Shown: positions 34,955 through 45,325 of the stretch, piece by piece
Layout: the number at the start of each line of letters is the position of its first letter
Position numbering within the stretch: the first letter of the stretch is position 1
Origin: CALKAL01 sp051846895
GTDB lineage: Bacteria > Bacillota > Bacilli > Bacillales > Alkalibacillaceae
Length of the DNA: 64,000 nucleotides
Reading direction: 5' to 3'
Assembly (NCBI GenBank): GCA_051846895.1
Contig: JBPYCQ010000013.1
Coordinates: forward strand, 19,376-83,375
Program-made: the position numbers and the translations under genes
Notes under the pieces: generated by a model
What the model was told of the DNA's origin: nothing
What the model saw: the letters and a program-made list of their open reading frames with translations, nothing else
Database searches by the model: none

Positions 34955-37900
34955 TTAGATTTCTGATACAACTTCTTCTTGATTTTCTTCTTCGATTACT
35001 TCTGGTTCATCAGTTTCAGCTTCCAAGACACGATATTTAGCTAATCCAGTTCCTGCTGGTACTAGTTTACCAATAATAACGTTCTCTTTTAGGCCAACAA
35101 GCTCATCATATTTCCCTTTAATCGCTGCATCTGTAAGAACTCTTGTTGTTTCTTGGAAAGATGCGGCTGACAGGAATGAATCTGTTTCTAGTGATGCCTT
35201 AGTAATTCCGAGAATAACAGGTTTTGCAATTGCTGGCTGTAAACCATTAAGTAATACTTCTCGGTTTGCTTCACTGAACTGATTGACATCTAACAGTGAG
35301 CCTGGCAGAACATCTGTATCTCCAGATTCAATGACACGAACTTTTCGTAGCATCTGTCTTACCATTACTTCTATGTGTTTATCACTAATTTCAACACCTT
35401 GCATGCGATAAACCTTTTGAACTTCTTTTAAAATATATTCCTGAACGCCTTGTAATCCTTGAACCTTAATTAATTCTTTCGGATCAATAGAACCTTCTGT
35501 TAATGATTGACCAGCATACACTTCATCACCAACTTCAACTTTCATTCTAGCACTGTAAAGAGTTGTGTAAGTGCGCTGTTCAACTTCTCCTTGAACAATG
35601 ATTTCTTTTTTATCTTTTAAATCATTGATTTCAAGAACGGTTCCTTCTATTTCACTAATGACTGCTTGACCTTTAGGGTTACGAGCTTCAAATAATTCTT
35701 GAATACGTGGCAAACCTTGTGTAATGTCGTCTCCAGCAACTCCACCTGTATGGAACGTACGCATTGTTAACTGTGTACCTGGTTCACCAATTGATTGAGC
35801 AGCAATGATTCCAACCGCTTCACCCACATCAACTTTATCACCAGTTGCAAGGTTTCGACCATAACATTTAACACAAGCACCGTGTTTCGTATTACATGTG
35901 AATACTGAACGGATGAAAACTGATTCTATACCAGCTTCAACGATTTGTTTTGCAAGATCTTCAGTAATCAGTTCGTTTCGTTTTACAATGACTTCGTCGG
36001 TTTCAGGGTGTTTTACAACACGGAATGCTGTACGACCAACCAAACGGTCATACAAAGGCACAATCTCTTCGTTGCCTTCACGGAGTGTGCTAACTTCTAA
36101 GCCGCGGTCTGTTCCACAATCTTGTTCGCGAATAATTACATCTTGAGCGACATCAACTAGACGACGAGTTAAGTAACCTGAGTCTGCCGTCTTAAGTGCT
36201 GTATCTGCAAGTCCTTTACGAGCACCGTGTGTTGAAATAAAGTACTCTAAAACTGTCAACCCTTCGCGGAAGCTAGATTTAATCGGCAGTTCGATAATTC
36301 GGCCTGCTGGGTTTGCCATAAGTCCGCGCATACCCGCTAACTGCGTAAAGTTAGATGCGTTACCACGAGCTCCCGAGTCACTCATCATATAAATCGGGTT
36401 GTACGGATCTAATGAATCCATTAGTTTATCTTGGATATGGTCTTTAGCTTCAGTCCATATCGCGATCACTCGATCATATCTTTCCTCTTCAGTAATTAAA
36501 CCTCTGCGGAATTGCTTTAATACTTTATCTACTTTTTCTTGCGCTTCTTCTAAAATGACTTGTTTTTCAGGTAAAACTACGATATCTGATACCCCAATTG
36601 TAATACCTGCTCTTGTAGAATAGTTAAATCCTAGATCTTTCATACGGTCAAGCATTTTAGATGTCTCAGAAATTTTATAGTGTTTGAAAACTTCAGCGAT
36701 AATGTCACCTAAAATACCTTTTCTAAATGGTTTAATAAGATCTCGGGTTTCAAGTTCTTCTTTTAGGTTAACATTTGGTTCGACAAAGTATTTATCTGGC
36801 GTCATAACTTCTAAGTTAAAAGTTGTTGGTTCATTCATGAACGGGAATGTCTCTGGTAAAATTTGATTAAAAATAATTTTACCAACTGTTGTCACTAACA
36901 ACTTATTATTTTGCTCTTCTGTAAATCTCGGGTTGTTTAATGAAGATGCTTTTATAGCAATTCGACTATGAAGATGGACATAGCCATTTTCGTAGGCGAT
37001 GACTGCTTCGTGAGGGCTAGCAAATATTCTACCTTCACCTAATGCACCTTTTCTTTCAAGCGTTAAATAATAGTTACCTAAAACCATATCTTGAGACGGC
37101 GTAACAACAGGTTTTCCGTCTTTAGGGTTTAGAATGTTTTGAGCTGCCAACATTAGAATACGTGCTTCAGCCTGTGCTTCAGGTGAAAGCGGAACGTGTA
37201 CAGCCATTTGGTCACCGTCAAAGTCTGCGTTATATGCTGTACAAACAAGTGGGTGTAATCTAATGGCACGTCCTTCCACTAGTTTAGGTTCAAATGCTTG
37301 AATCCCTAAACGGTGAAGCGTTGGTGCACGGTTAAGTAGAACTGGGTGCTCCTTAATGACATCTTCTAAAACATCCCAAATTTCTGGTCTTAAACGTTCA
37401 ATGCTTCGTTTAGCCGATTTAATATTATGTGCTAAACCACGGTTCACTAATTCACGCATGACAAACGGCTTGAATAATTCAATCGCCATCTCTTTAGGAA
37501 GTCCACATTGATACATTTTTAAGTTAGGTCCTACAACGATTACCGAACGACCAGAGTAATCAACACGTTTTCCTAGTAAGTTTTGACGGAATCGGCCTTG
37601 TTTACCTTTTAGCATATGTGATAATGATTTTAAAGGACGATTTCCCGGCCCTGTTACTGGGCGACCGCGACGACCATTATCAATTAATGCGTCTACAGAT
37701 TCTTGTAGCATTCGTTTTTCGTTTTGCACAATAATCGATGGAGCGCCTAAATCTAATAGTCGTTTTAATCTGTTATTACGGTTTATGACACGGCGATATA
37801 AATCGTTTAAATCAGACGTAGCAAACCGCCCGCCATCTAATTGCACCATAGGTCTTAACTCAGGCGGGATAACCGGTAAAACGTCTAACACCATCCAATC

Positions 37901-38569
37901 TGGTTGGTTACCGGAGTGGCGGAACGACTCTAACACTTCTAGACGTTTAATCGCACGTGTTCGGCGCTGGCCTTGCGCAGTTTTAAGTTCCTCTTTTAAA
38001 TCTGCAACTTCTTTTTCCAGATCAACGTCTTGCAGAAGCTTACGTATCGCCTCAGCGCCCATTTGCGCTTTAAAAGAGCTACCATACTTATCGTAATAAG
38101 CACGATATTCTTTTTCAGTTAGTAACTGTTTTTTCTCTAACGGTGTATCACCTGGGTCTGTCACAACGTAAGAAGCAAAGTAAATCACTTCTTCTAGAGC
38201 TCTTGGAGATAAATCTAATACAAGACCCATCCGACTTGGGATTCCTTTAAAATACCAAATGTGAGAAACCGGGGCAGCAAGTTCTATGTGCCCCATACGC
38301 TCACGACGTACTTTTGCTTTCGTTACTTCAACCCCACAACGATCACAGACTACACCTTTATAGCGAACGCGTTTATATTTCCCACAATGACATTCCCAGT
38401 CTTTAGTAGGTCCAAAAATTCTCTCACAAAACAAACCGTCTTTTTCAGGTTTCAATGTACGATAGTTAATAGTTTCAGGTTTTTTCACTTCACCAAAGGA
38501 CCACGAACGAATTTTATCAGGCGAAGCTAAACCAATTTTCATATACTCAAATTTATTGACATCGATCAA
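34955..38569 (-). CDS. rpoC: DNA-directed RNA polymerase subunit beta prime
   Basis: Beta prime carries the catalytic centre. The 1204-residue protein starts with TTG and has the N-terminal zinc ribbon (ECHCGKYKRVRYKGVVCDRCG), the active-site NADFDGDQMAVHVPLS near residue 450, the bridge helix region GARKGLADTALKTADSGYLTRRLVDV, and the second zinc site CNTKHGACVKCYG. It follows rpoB by 52 bases. Length is normal for Bacillus. Confidence 0.99.
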   Translation of the reverse strand: MIDVNKFEYMKIGLASPDKIRSWSFGEVKKPETINYRTLKPEKDGLFCERIFGPTKDWECHCGKYKRVRYKGVVCDRCGVEVTKAKVRRERMGHIELAAPVSHIWYFKGIPSRMGLVLDLSPRALEEVIYFASYVVTDPGDTPLEKKQLLTEKEYRAYYDKYGSSFKAQMGAEAIRKLLQDVDLEKEVADLKEELKTAQGQRRTRAIKRLEVLESFRHSGNQPDWMVLDVLPVIPPELRPMVQLDGGRFATSDLNDLYRRVINRNNRLKRLLDLGAPSIIVQNEKRMLQESVDALIDNGRRGRPVTGPGNRPLKSLSHMLKGKQGRFRQNLLGKRVDYSGRSVIVVGPNLKMYQCGLPKEMAIELFKPFVMRELVNRGLAHNIKSAKRSIERLRPEIWDVLEDVIKEHPVLLNRAPTLHRLGIQAFEPKLVEGRAIRLHPLVCTAYNADFDGDQMAVHVPLSPEAQAEARILMLAAQNILNPKDGKPVVTPSQDMVLGNYYLTLERKGALGEGRIFASPHEAVIAYENGYVHLHSRIAIKASSLNNPRFTEEQNNKLLVTTVGKIIFNQILPETFPFMNEPTTFNLEVMTPDKYFVEPNVNLKEELETRDLIKPFRKGILGDIIAEVFKHYKISETSKMLDRMKDLGFNYSTRAGITIGVSDIVVLPEKQVILEEAQEKVDKVLKQFRRGLITEEERYDRVIAIWTEAKDHIQDKLMDSLDPYNPIYMMSDSGARGNASNFTQLAGMRGLMANPAGRIIELPIKSSFREGLTVLEYFISTHGARKGLADTALKTADSGYLTRRLVDVAQDVIIREQDCGTDRGLEVSTLREGNEEIVPLYDRLVGRTAFRVVKHPETDEVIVKRNELITEDLAKQIVEAGIESVFIRSVFTCNTKHGACVKCYGRNLATGDKVDVGEAVGIIAAQSIGEPGTQLTMRTFHTGGVAGDDITQGLPRIQELFEARNPKGQAVISEIEGTVLEINDLKDKKEIIVQGEVEQRTYTTLYSARMKVEVGDEVYAGQSLTEGSIDPKELIKVQGLQGVQEYILKEVQKVYRMQGVEISDKHIEVMVRQMLRKVRVIESGDTDVLPGSLLDVNQFSEANREVLLNGLQPAIAKPVILGITKASLETDSFLSAASFQETTRVLTDAAIKGKYDELVGLKENVIIGKLVPAGTGLAKYRVLEAETDEPEVIEEENQEEVVSEI

Positions 38570-38621
38570 GGGGCCTACCTCCCTTATTTTTTCAACGAAT
38601 TAGAAACATCATGTAGTAACA

Positions 38622-41600
38622 CTACTCATTCGTCACTTCATCTTGTTCAACTGAAACGTTTAATTGATCTGAAGCTTGATCATCTTCTTCTAAATCTCTC
38701 ATATCAATTTCATCTCGGTCTTGAGTTAGCATTTTTACGTCCATTCCAAGACTTTGTAACTCTTTAATTAACACACGGAATGATTCAGGAACTCCGGCTT
38801 CAGGTAGATTCTCACCCTTAACAATCGCTTCATACGTCTTAACACGGCCAATCACGTCATCTGATTTAACGGTTAAGATTTCTTGCAATGTATGAGCAGC
38901 ACCATATGCTTCAAGCGCCCAAACTTCCATCTCACCAAAGCGCTGTCCACCAAATTGCGCTTTACCGCCTAATGGTTGCTGAGTTACTAATGAGTATGGC
39001 CCTGTAGAACGAGCGTGTAGTTTGTCATCTACCATATGCTCAAGTTTAATCATATACATAACACCGACAGAGACGCGGTTATCAAATGGCGAACCTGTGC
39101 GGCCATCGTAGAGAACCGTTTTACCATCGCGTGGTAAACCAGCCTCAAGCATCGTCTCCCAAACATCATCTTCAGTTGCTCCATCAAATACAGGAGATGC
39201 AACGTGAATACCCATTTCTCTAGCTGCCATTCCTAGATGAAGTTCTAATACTTGACCGATATTCATACGTGAAGGGACACCTAGTGGGTTTAACATAACA
39301 TCAACTGGTGTTCCATCTGGTAAGAACGGCATATCCTCTTCAGGTAAAATACGAGAAATAACACCTTTGTTACCATGACGACCTGCCATTTTATCCCCTT
39401 CAGAAATTTTACGCTTCTGTACGATGTAAACACGTACTAATTTGTTCACACCTGGTGATAGTTCGTCACCATCTTCACGGTTGAAAATTTTAACATCTAA
39501 AATGATGCCGCCACCGCCGTGCGGTACACGTAATGACGTGTCTCTTACTTCTCTAGCTTTTTCACCAAAAATCGCGTGAAGCAATCTCTCTTCAGCTGAT
39601 AGTTCAGTCATCCCTTTTGGTGTTACTTTTCCAACTAAAATATCTCCATCAGATACTTCAGCACCTACTCGAATAATACCATTTTCATCTAAGTTTTTAA
39701 GCGCGTCTTCCCCAACGTTAGGAATATCACGCGTAATTTCTTCTGGACCTAGTTTAGTATCACGAGCTTCAGATTCAAATTCTTCAATATGAATAGATGT
39801 AAAAACATCGTCCTTAACTAATCGTTCGCTCATAATAATGGCGTCTTCATAGTTATAACCTTCCCAAGTCATGAAAGCGACTAACGCGTTTCGACCTAAT
39901 GCGAGTTCTCCTTTATCCATTGAAGGACCATCAGCAAGGATTTCTCCTTTAGCAACCCGATCGCCTTTTTTAACAATTGGTGTTTGGTTATAACAAGTTC
40001 CTTGGTTTGAGCGCACGAATTTAGATAGTCGATAACGATCAACATCACCTTCGACTTCTTTACCATCCACTTCCGCAATACGGCGAACATGGACTTCTTT
40101 AGCCTCAACCTTTTCAACGATTCCATCGTGCTTACAAATAACAGCAGCACCGGAGTCTTTACCAGAAACATATTCCATTCCTGTTCCAACAAAAGGTGCT
40201 TCAGGTTTAATGAGAGGCACAGCTTGACGTTGCATGTTCGCACCCATTAATGCACGGTTAGAGTCATCATTTTCTAAAAACGGGATACACGCTGTTGCTG
40301 CAGAAACTACTTGCTTAGGGGATACGTCCATATAATCAACTTGATCACGCGGAACAACAGTGTTCTCCCCACGAAAACGAGCTATAACTTCTTCATCTGC
40401 AAATGAACCGTCGTCATTTAATATCGCGTTTGCTTGCGCAACAACATAATTATCCTCTTCGTCTGCAGTTAAGTAATCAATTTGTGCGGTCACTTTACCT
40501 GTTTCAGGATCTACACGACGATAAGGTGTTTCAATAAAACCAAATTCATTAACTTTTGCATAAGTAGACAACGAGTTAATTAGACCGATATTCGGACCTT
40601 CTGGAGTCTCAATTGGACACATGCGCCCATAGTGTGAATAGTGAACATCACGAACTTCAAATCCTGCACGTTCACGTGTCAAACCACCTGGTCCCAATGC
40701 CGATAGACGTCTTTTATGTGTAAGTTCTGCTAACGGATTTGTTTGGTACATAAATTGAGAAAGCTGTGAACTTCCGAAAAACTCTTTAATCGACGCAATA
40801 ACAGGTCTAATATTAATCAATTGCTGTGGTGTAATTGACTCTGTATCTTGAATAGACATACGCTCTCTAACAACACGTTCCATTCTTGATAAGCCGATTC
40901 TAAATTGGTTTTGTAATAGTTCACCAACAGAACGCAAACGACGATTACCTAAGTGATCAATATCGTCTGTATTTCCAACTGTATATAAGATGTTAAAAAA
41001 ATAACTGATTGATGAGATAATGTCAGCTGGTGTTATGTTTTTAATAGAAGAGCTAACATTAGCATTACCAATCACATTTAACGTTCTTTCTCCATCCGGA
41101 TCAGTCGGGTCAAATATTTTGATTGATTGAATTTTAATAGGTTCTTCTAATACACCGTCTTGAGGCTCAACAATTTTTTCTCCAGTTGCATGGTCTTCTA
41201 GTTCTAAATAAGGTAAAATTTTATCGAGTAAGCGACGTGTAAGTTTGTCGCCTTTACGTGCGATAACTTCACCCGTTTCTTCATTCACAATTGTCTCCGC
41301 TAAAGTTTGATTAAACAAGCGGTTTTTAATATGAAGCTTTTTATTAATCTTGTAGCGTCCAACACGTGCTAAATCGTAACGTTTTGGATCAAAGAAACGT
41401 GAGATTAATAAATTACGAGCATTTTCTGCTGTTGGTGGTTCACCTGGACGTAATCGCTCATAAATTTCTATTAACGCTTTCTCACTATCTTCCGTATTAT
41501 CTTTTTCTAAAGTATTACGTAAATATTCGTTATCTCCAATAAGATCAACGATTTCATCATCAGAACTGAAGCCTAATGCACGTAATAGAACAGTAATAGG

Positions 41601-42170
41601 TAACTTACGCGTACGATCAATACGAACGTGCACAACGTCTTTAGCATCTGTTTCAAACTCTAACCATGCACCACGGTTAGGAATAACAGTTGCTGTGTAA
41701 CCTCTTTTACCGTTTTTATCGAACTTTTCACTAAAGTAAACACTAGGAGAACGTACGAGCTGAGAAACGATTACACGTTCCGCTCCATTAATAATGAAAG
41801 TTCCTGTATCCGTCATCAATGGGAAATCACCCATAAAAACTTCCTGCTCTTTTACTTCTCCTGTTTCTTTGTTTAATAAACGTACCTTAACCCGTAAAGG
41901 GGCATTATACGTCACATCTCTTTCCTTTGCTTCATCTACAGGATATTTTGGTTCTCCCAAGCTATAATCTACAAATTCTAATGAGAGATTACCTGTAAAG
42001 TCTTCAATAGGAGAAATGTCTTCAAACATTTCCTTCAAACCTTCTCTTAAGAACCAATCATAAGAAGCGGTTTGAATTTCGATTAAGTTTGGTAGTTCGT
42101 GAACTTCACTAATTCGTGCATAACTTCTTCTTTTGCGGTGCCGACCGTACTGAATTAGTTGTCCTGTCAA
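38622..42170 (-). CDS. rpoB: DNA-directed RNA polymerase subunit beta
   Basis: Beta forms one pincer of RNA polymerase and the rifampicin site. I chose the TTG after GAGGGGTGA, giving MTGQLIQYGRHRKRRSYARISEVHELPNL as in B. subtilis; a GTG three codons upstream overlaps the Shine-Dalgarno. The rifampicin region FGSSQLSQFMYQTNPLAELTHKRRLSALGPGGLTRE looks wild type. FMTWEGYNYEDAIIMSERL and KMAGRHGNKGVIS are present. A 440-base leader separates it from the methylase gene. Confidence 0.98.
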   Translation of the reverse strand: MTGQLIQYGRHRKRRSYARISEVHELPNLIEIQTASYDWFLREGLKEMFEDISPIEDFTGNLSLEFVDYSLGEPKYPVDEAKERDVTYNAPLRVKVRLLNKETGEVKEQEVFMGDFPLMTDTGTFIINGAERVIVSQLVRSPSVYFSEKFDKNGKRGYTATVIPNRGAWLEFETDAKDVVHVRIDRTRKLPITVLLRALGFSSDDEIVDLIGDNEYLRNTLEKDNTEDSEKALIEIYERLRPGEPPTAENARNLLISRFFDPKRYDLARVGRYKINKKLHIKNRLFNQTLAETIVNEETGEVIARKGDKLTRRLLDKILPYLELEDHATGEKIVEPQDGVLEEPIKIQSIKIFDPTDPDGERTLNVIGNANVSSSIKNITPADIISSISYFFNILYTVGNTDDIDHLGNRRLRSVGELLQNQFRIGLSRMERVVRERMSIQDTESITPQQLINIRPVIASIKEFFGSSQLSQFMYQTNPLAELTHKRRLSALGPGGLTRERAGFEVRDVHYSHYGRMCPIETPEGPNIGLINSLSTYAKVNEFGFIETPYRRVDPETGKVTAQIDYLTADEEDNYVVAQANAILNDDGSFADEEVIARFRGENTVVPRDQVDYMDVSPKQVVSAATACIPFLENDDSNRALMGANMQRQAVPLIKPEAPFVGTGMEYVSGKDSGAAVICKHDGIVEKVEAKEVHVRRIAEVDGKEVEGDVDRYRLSKFVRSNQGTCYNQTPIVKKGDRVAKGEILADGPSMDKGELALGRNALVAFMTWEGYNYEDAIIMSERLVKDDVFTSIHIEEFESEARDTKLGPEEITRDIPNVGEDALKNLDENGIIRVGAEVSDGDILVGKVTPKGMTELSAEERLLHAIFGEKAREVRDTSLRVPHGGGGIILDVKIFNREDGDELSPGVNKLVRVYIVQKRKISEGDKMAGRHGNKGVISRILPEEDMPFLPDGTPVDVMLNPLGVPSRMNIGQVLELHLGMAAREMGIHVASPVFDGATEDDVWETMLEAGLPRDGKTVLYDGRTGSPFDNRVSVGVMYMIKLEHMVDDKLHARSTGPYSLVTQQPLGGKAQFGGQRFGEMEVWALEAYGAAHTLQEILTVKSDDVIGRVKTYEAIVKGENLPEAGVPESFRVLIKELQSLGMDVKMLTQDRDEIDMRDLEEDDQASDQLNVSVEQDEVTNE

Positions 42171-42612
42171 CTGCTTCACCCCTCAACAACCAGATTTAGT
42201 TAAAAAATGGTTTCACTTAAAAGTGAGATAAAAATAAAAACAAAAAATGGTCCGACAAAAATGCATGCCGAACTTGCTTGAATAAAATCATCTCAAGCTT
42301 TGATTATGATCACGTTCGTTATGTTACGAACGTTGTATCTAGTTTCACTTGCCTTTTGACCGTTATGTGAGCACCTCAGAATAATAACCCCTATTCTTAT
42401 TTTTTAATGCTATACTCATTTATCGGTACTAGAAAAATATTTTATACCCGATATGAAAAAAAATTAGTGAAAATCGGTAAATATATGCATATAATTGAAA
42501 TAAAATAGACTAAAACATTACGATTTCAAAAGTGTTTAAAAATATTTTAAAAAAGTTCTTGACAAGCATAAGCATATATTGGCATTTTTTAATATTACCA
42601 TACCAGTAAGGC
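42171..42612 (-). other. Long structured leader between the RsmC-like gene and rpoB
   Basis: No gene is present. In the transcript sense it contains a hairpin with 8-base perfect arms ACGTTCGT and ACGAACGT (42312-42333), a 6-base GCTTGA/TCAAGC pair (42276-42298) and a TCACTT/AAGTGA hairpin (42213-42226) followed at short distance by UUUUUU. The part near the methylase is very AT-rich. I could not pick a convincing promoter; TTGTCA and TTGAAA -35 candidates near 42530-42560 lack good -10 partners. Confidence 0.6.
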
Positions 42613-43218
42613 TCAGTCAAACTTTTTGGCACGGATAACAAAGTATCCTTTATCCCTCTTTACAATTTCAGCATTCCCAAAACATTCTTCCACTTTCTTC
42701 TTAAGCGATGGAGCACCTTGTTTTTTCTGTACTACAACCCAGAACTCCCCATCAACCTTTAACTGTTCATAACTGTCATCAACAATTTGATGGACAAGCT
42801 GTTTTCCTGCACGAAAGGGTGGATTAGTAATAATCGCAGCAAATGTTTTGTCTTTAACTTCTCTTAATCCATCGCTCTGATAAATCTTTATGTTATTTAG
42901 ATCATTTTCAACAGCATTTAATTTTGCTAATTGAATAGCGCGTTCATTGATATCAATCATATAAACCGTTCTTGTCTGATAAAGTTTTGCTAAAGTGATA
43001 CCAATTGGTCCATATCCGCATCCAACATCTAGTAAATCACCACTAACATCAGGCTCTTGAAATTGATTTATTAAAACAGAGGTTCCGTAATCTAGTTGAG
43101 TTTTTGAGAATACACCTTCGTCCGTATGAAAAGTTAATGGTAACGATTGAATAGTTACACTAAACTGTGAAGGGTTGCTTTGACTTGTGGGACTTTGAGA
43201 ATAATAGTGGTCATTCAT
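42613..43218 (-). CDS. RsmC-like class I SAM-dependent methyltransferase (YbxB)
   Basis: This 201-residue protein is a single methyltransferase domain: GDLLDVGCGYGPIGITLAKL is the SAM-binding motif I and AAIITNPPFRAGKQLVHQIV is the NPPF catalytic motif used by N2-guanine methylases such as RsmC. It stands between rplL and rpoB in Bacillaceae. A 16S rRNA guanine target is inferred from the family, not shown. The N-terminal duplicate domain of enterobacterial RsmC is absent. Confidence 0.9.
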   Translation of the reverse strand: MNDHYYSQSPTSQSNPSQFSVTIQSLPLTFHTDEGVFSKTQLDYGTSVLINQFQEPDVSGDLLDVGCGYGPIGITLAKLYQTRTVYMIDINERAIQLAKLNAVENDLNNIKIYQSDGLREVKDKTFAAIITNPPFRAGKQLVHQIVDDSYEQLKVDGEFWVVVQKKQGAPSLKKKVEECFGNAEIVKRDKGYFVIRAKKFD

Positions 43219-43288
43219 ATTTTGACACCTCTTAGCAAAAAGGATAGAATTTACTCTCTTTTTGGGGTTGTAAAGTTGGGAATAAACA

Positions 43289-43316
43289 TAAGCTCGCCGA
43301 TTTTTCAGCGAGCTTA
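43289..43316 (-). terminator. Hairpin terminator after rplL
   Basis: Nine-base perfect arms TAAGCTCGC and GCGAGCTTA enclose a 10-base loop, 22 bases after the rplL stop. The U tract is weak (UGUUUAUU), so readthrough to the methylase is possible. Confidence 0.65.
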
Positions 43317-43338
43317 TCTATTATTATGACTCAAAAAA

Positions 43339-43704
43339 TTATTTTAATTCTACTTTAGCGCCAGCTTCTTCAAGTTTAGCTTTCATTTCTTCAGCTTCTT
43401 CTTTAGCTACGCCTTCTTTAATAGCTCCAGGAGCGTTATCTACTAAGTCTTTAGCATCTTTTAAGCCAAGGCCAGTGATTTCACGAACTGCTTTAACAAC
43501 TTTAATCTTAGAAGCACCTGCATCTTCAAGTACTACGTCAAATTCTGTTTTCTCTTCAGCAGCGTCGCCACCAGCAGCTCCACCAGCAACTGCTACAGGA
43601 GCAGCAGCTGTTACGCCAAACTCTTCCTCAATTGCTTTTACTAAATCATTTAATTCTAAAACTGACATTTCTTTTATAGCATCAATAATTTGCTCTTTTG
43701 TCAT
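43339..43704 (-). CDS. rplL: Large ribosomal subunit protein bL12 (L7/L12)
   Basis: L12 forms the flexible stalk that recruits translation GTPases. The 121-residue protein has an N-terminal dimerisation domain (TKEQIIDAIKEMSVLELNDLVKAIEEEFGV), an Ala/Gly-rich hinge (AAAPVAVAGGAAGGDA) and the C-terminal factor-binding domain EKTEFDVVLEDAGASKIKVVKAVREITGLGLKDAKDLVD. It is 43 bases after rplJ. Confidence 0.99.
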   Translation of the reverse strand: MTKEQIIDAIKEMSVLELNDLVKAIEEEFGVTAAAPVAVAGGAAGGDAAEEKTEFDVVLEDAGASKIKVVKAVREITGLGLKDAKDLVDNAPGAIKEGVAKEEAEEMKAKLEEAGAKVELK

Positions 43705-43747
43705 GATATTTTTCCTCCTTAAGATTGTTTATCCAATAGTACGCACC

Positions 43748-44248
43748 TTATGCGCCTTGTTCTTCTTTTTGATCCGCAATAGCTTTAGCAGCATATGCGA
43801 AGTTTCGTACCGGAGCTTGTAATACGCTGAGTAGCATAGATACAAGTCCTTCGTATGAAGGTAGATCTGCAAGTTCTTGAATTTGCTCAACCGTTGCAAT
43901 GTTCCCTTCAATAATTCCACCTTTAATTTCTAAAGCTTCGATATCTTTAGCGAACTTCCCAAGGATTTTCGCCGGAGCCACAACATCTTCTTCTGAAAAC
44001 GCAATAGCTGTTGGTCCTACTAAAACATCGTTAAGCCCTTCATAACCAGCTTTCTCAGTTGCACGACGTGTCATTGTGTTCTTGTATACTTTAAAATCAA
44101 CACCCGCATCACGAAGTTGTTTACGAAGTTCAGTAACCTGCTCTACATTAAGTCCGCGATAATCAACAAGGATTGTCGTTTTACTATTTGAAAGTTTGTC
44201 TGCTATTTCTTGTACTTGTTGTTTTTTCTGTTCAATAATTGCGCTCAT
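43748..44248 (-). CDS. rplJ: Large ribosomal subunit protein uL10
   Basis: L10 anchors L12 dimers to 23S rRNA and, as the L10(L12)n complex, represses its own mRNA. The 166-residue protein begins MSAIIEQKKQQVQEIADKLSNSKTTILVDYRGLNVEQVTELRKQLR and has a C-terminal L12-binding helix. The ATG follows GGGGTGG. A start 22 codons upstream lies in the leader and is rejected. Confidence 0.98.
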   Translation of the reverse strand: MSAIIEQKKQQVQEIADKLSNSKTTILVDYRGLNVEQVTELRKQLRDAGVDFKVYKNTMTRRATEKAGYEGLNDVLVGPTAIAFSEEDVVAPAKILGKFAKDIEALEIKGGIIEGNIATVEQIQELADLPSYEGLVSMLLSVLQAPVRNFAYAAKAIADQKEEQGA

Positions 44249-44397
44249 CTTTCCACCCCCTAGTAATCGAATTAAAATATACCGAAAACGATGCATGAAC
44301 AAAAGTGGAAGCAACTTGCTTAGCTGTAGTAGTCAAACGTGATTTCAAGTTAAGCAATTCGTTCACTATCATTCCACTTTTAAATTCCTGAACTATT

Positions 44398-44545
44398 AAA
44401 AAATGCCTCCATGTAGACATGGAGGCATGACTTTATAAAAGTTACTTTTTTGTAACATTCATTTAAGTTCATACACCTCGGTAGGAAAGTTTAAGCATCC
44501 ATGCTCCTACTGTCTACGGTACAATTTTGATTATTTTTCAACAAA
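44398..44545 (-). promoter_or_regulatory. Ribosomal protein L10 leader with attenuator hairpin
   Basis: The minus strand carries ACCGTAGACAGTAGGAGC and, later, CCTACCGAGGTGT, elements I recognise from the Bacillales L10 leader. The segment ends in a hairpin with 12-base perfect arms (44402-44413, 44416-44427) followed by a U run at 44398-44402, acting as terminator. The rplJ-rplL operon is thus set by L10 feedback. A further stem, AAAGTGGAA with TTCCACTTT, follows between 44300 and 44390. Confidence 0.85.
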
Positions 44546-44549
44546 AATA

Positions 44550-44578
44550 ATTATATATAACGTTTATTTAAATGTCAA
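44550..44578 (-). promoter_or_regulatory. Consensus promoter of rplJ-rplL
   Basis: TTGACA (44573-44578) and TATAAT (44550-44555) are both perfect and 17 bases apart. The -35 directly follows the rplA stop codon. Confidence 0.9.
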
Positions 44579-45277
44579 TTATTTTTTAACGTAGCTAGAA
44601 ACATCTACGCGTACACCAGGTCCCATAGTAGAAGAAATCGCAACGTTCTTCATGTAAGTACCTTTTGAAGATTGCGGTTTAACTTTGAGTAATGTATCAG
44701 TGATAGCCTCAAAGTTTTCAACTAACTTTTGATCATCAAAAGAAACTTTACCGATTGGAACGTGAATATTACCAGCTTTATCTACACGGTATTCTACTTT
44801 ACCTGCTTTAATATCTTGAACAGCTTTTTCTACTTCAAAAGTTACTGTTCCTGTTTTAGGGTTTGGCATTAGTCCTTTAGGTCCTAATACACGACCAAGC
44901 TTACCAACTTCAGCCATCATGTCAGGTGTAGCAACAATTACATCAAAGTCAAACCAACCTTGGTTAATTTTGTTAATGTAATCTGCATCCCCTACATAAT
45001 CTGCTCCTGCCGCTTCAGCTTCTTTAGCTTTTTCGCCTTTAGCAAATACTAAAACGCGTTGTGTTTTACCAGTACCATGTGGTAAAACGAATGCGCCACG
45101 GATTTGTTGGTCCGCTTTTTTAGGATCAACACCTAAACGAAATGCCGCTTCTACTGTTTCATCAAACTTAGCAGTAGATGCTTTTTTCACTAGTTCTACA
45201 GCTTCGTTGATTTCGTAAGATTTATTACGATCAACTAGCTTTAAAGCTTCTAAATATTTTTTACCTTTCTTTGCCAT
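44579..45277 (-). CDS. rplA: Large ribosomal subunit protein uL1
   Basis: L1 forms the mobile stalk at the E site. The 232-residue protein begins MAKKGKKYLEALKLVDRNKSYEINEAVELVKK and has LGRVLGPKGLMPNPKTGTVTF and a C-terminal KGTYMKNVAISSTMGPGVRVD. The ATG after GGAGG is taken; a start 25 codons upstream lies inside the leader hairpin region. Confidence 0.98.
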   Translation of the reverse strand: MAKKGKKYLEALKLVDRNKSYEINEAVELVKKASTAKFDETVEAAFRLGVDPKKADQQIRGAFVLPHGTGKTQRVLVFAKGEKAKEAEAAGADYVGDADYINKINQGWFDFDVIVATPDMMAEVGKLGRVLGPKGLMPNPKTGTVTFEVEKAVQDIKAGKVEYRVDKAGNIHVPIGKVSFDDQKLVENFEAITDTLLKVKPQSSKGTYMKNVAISSTMGPGVRVDVSSYVKK

Positions 45278-45325
45278 ACATATCCTCCTCATTGTGGTTA
45301 TAACGGTTGAACCTCCCACTAATAA

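Noticed and set aside
39896..40243. A 115-codon minus-strand frame inside rpoB
   Set aside because: It is another reading frame of rpoB, which is intact and conserved across this region.
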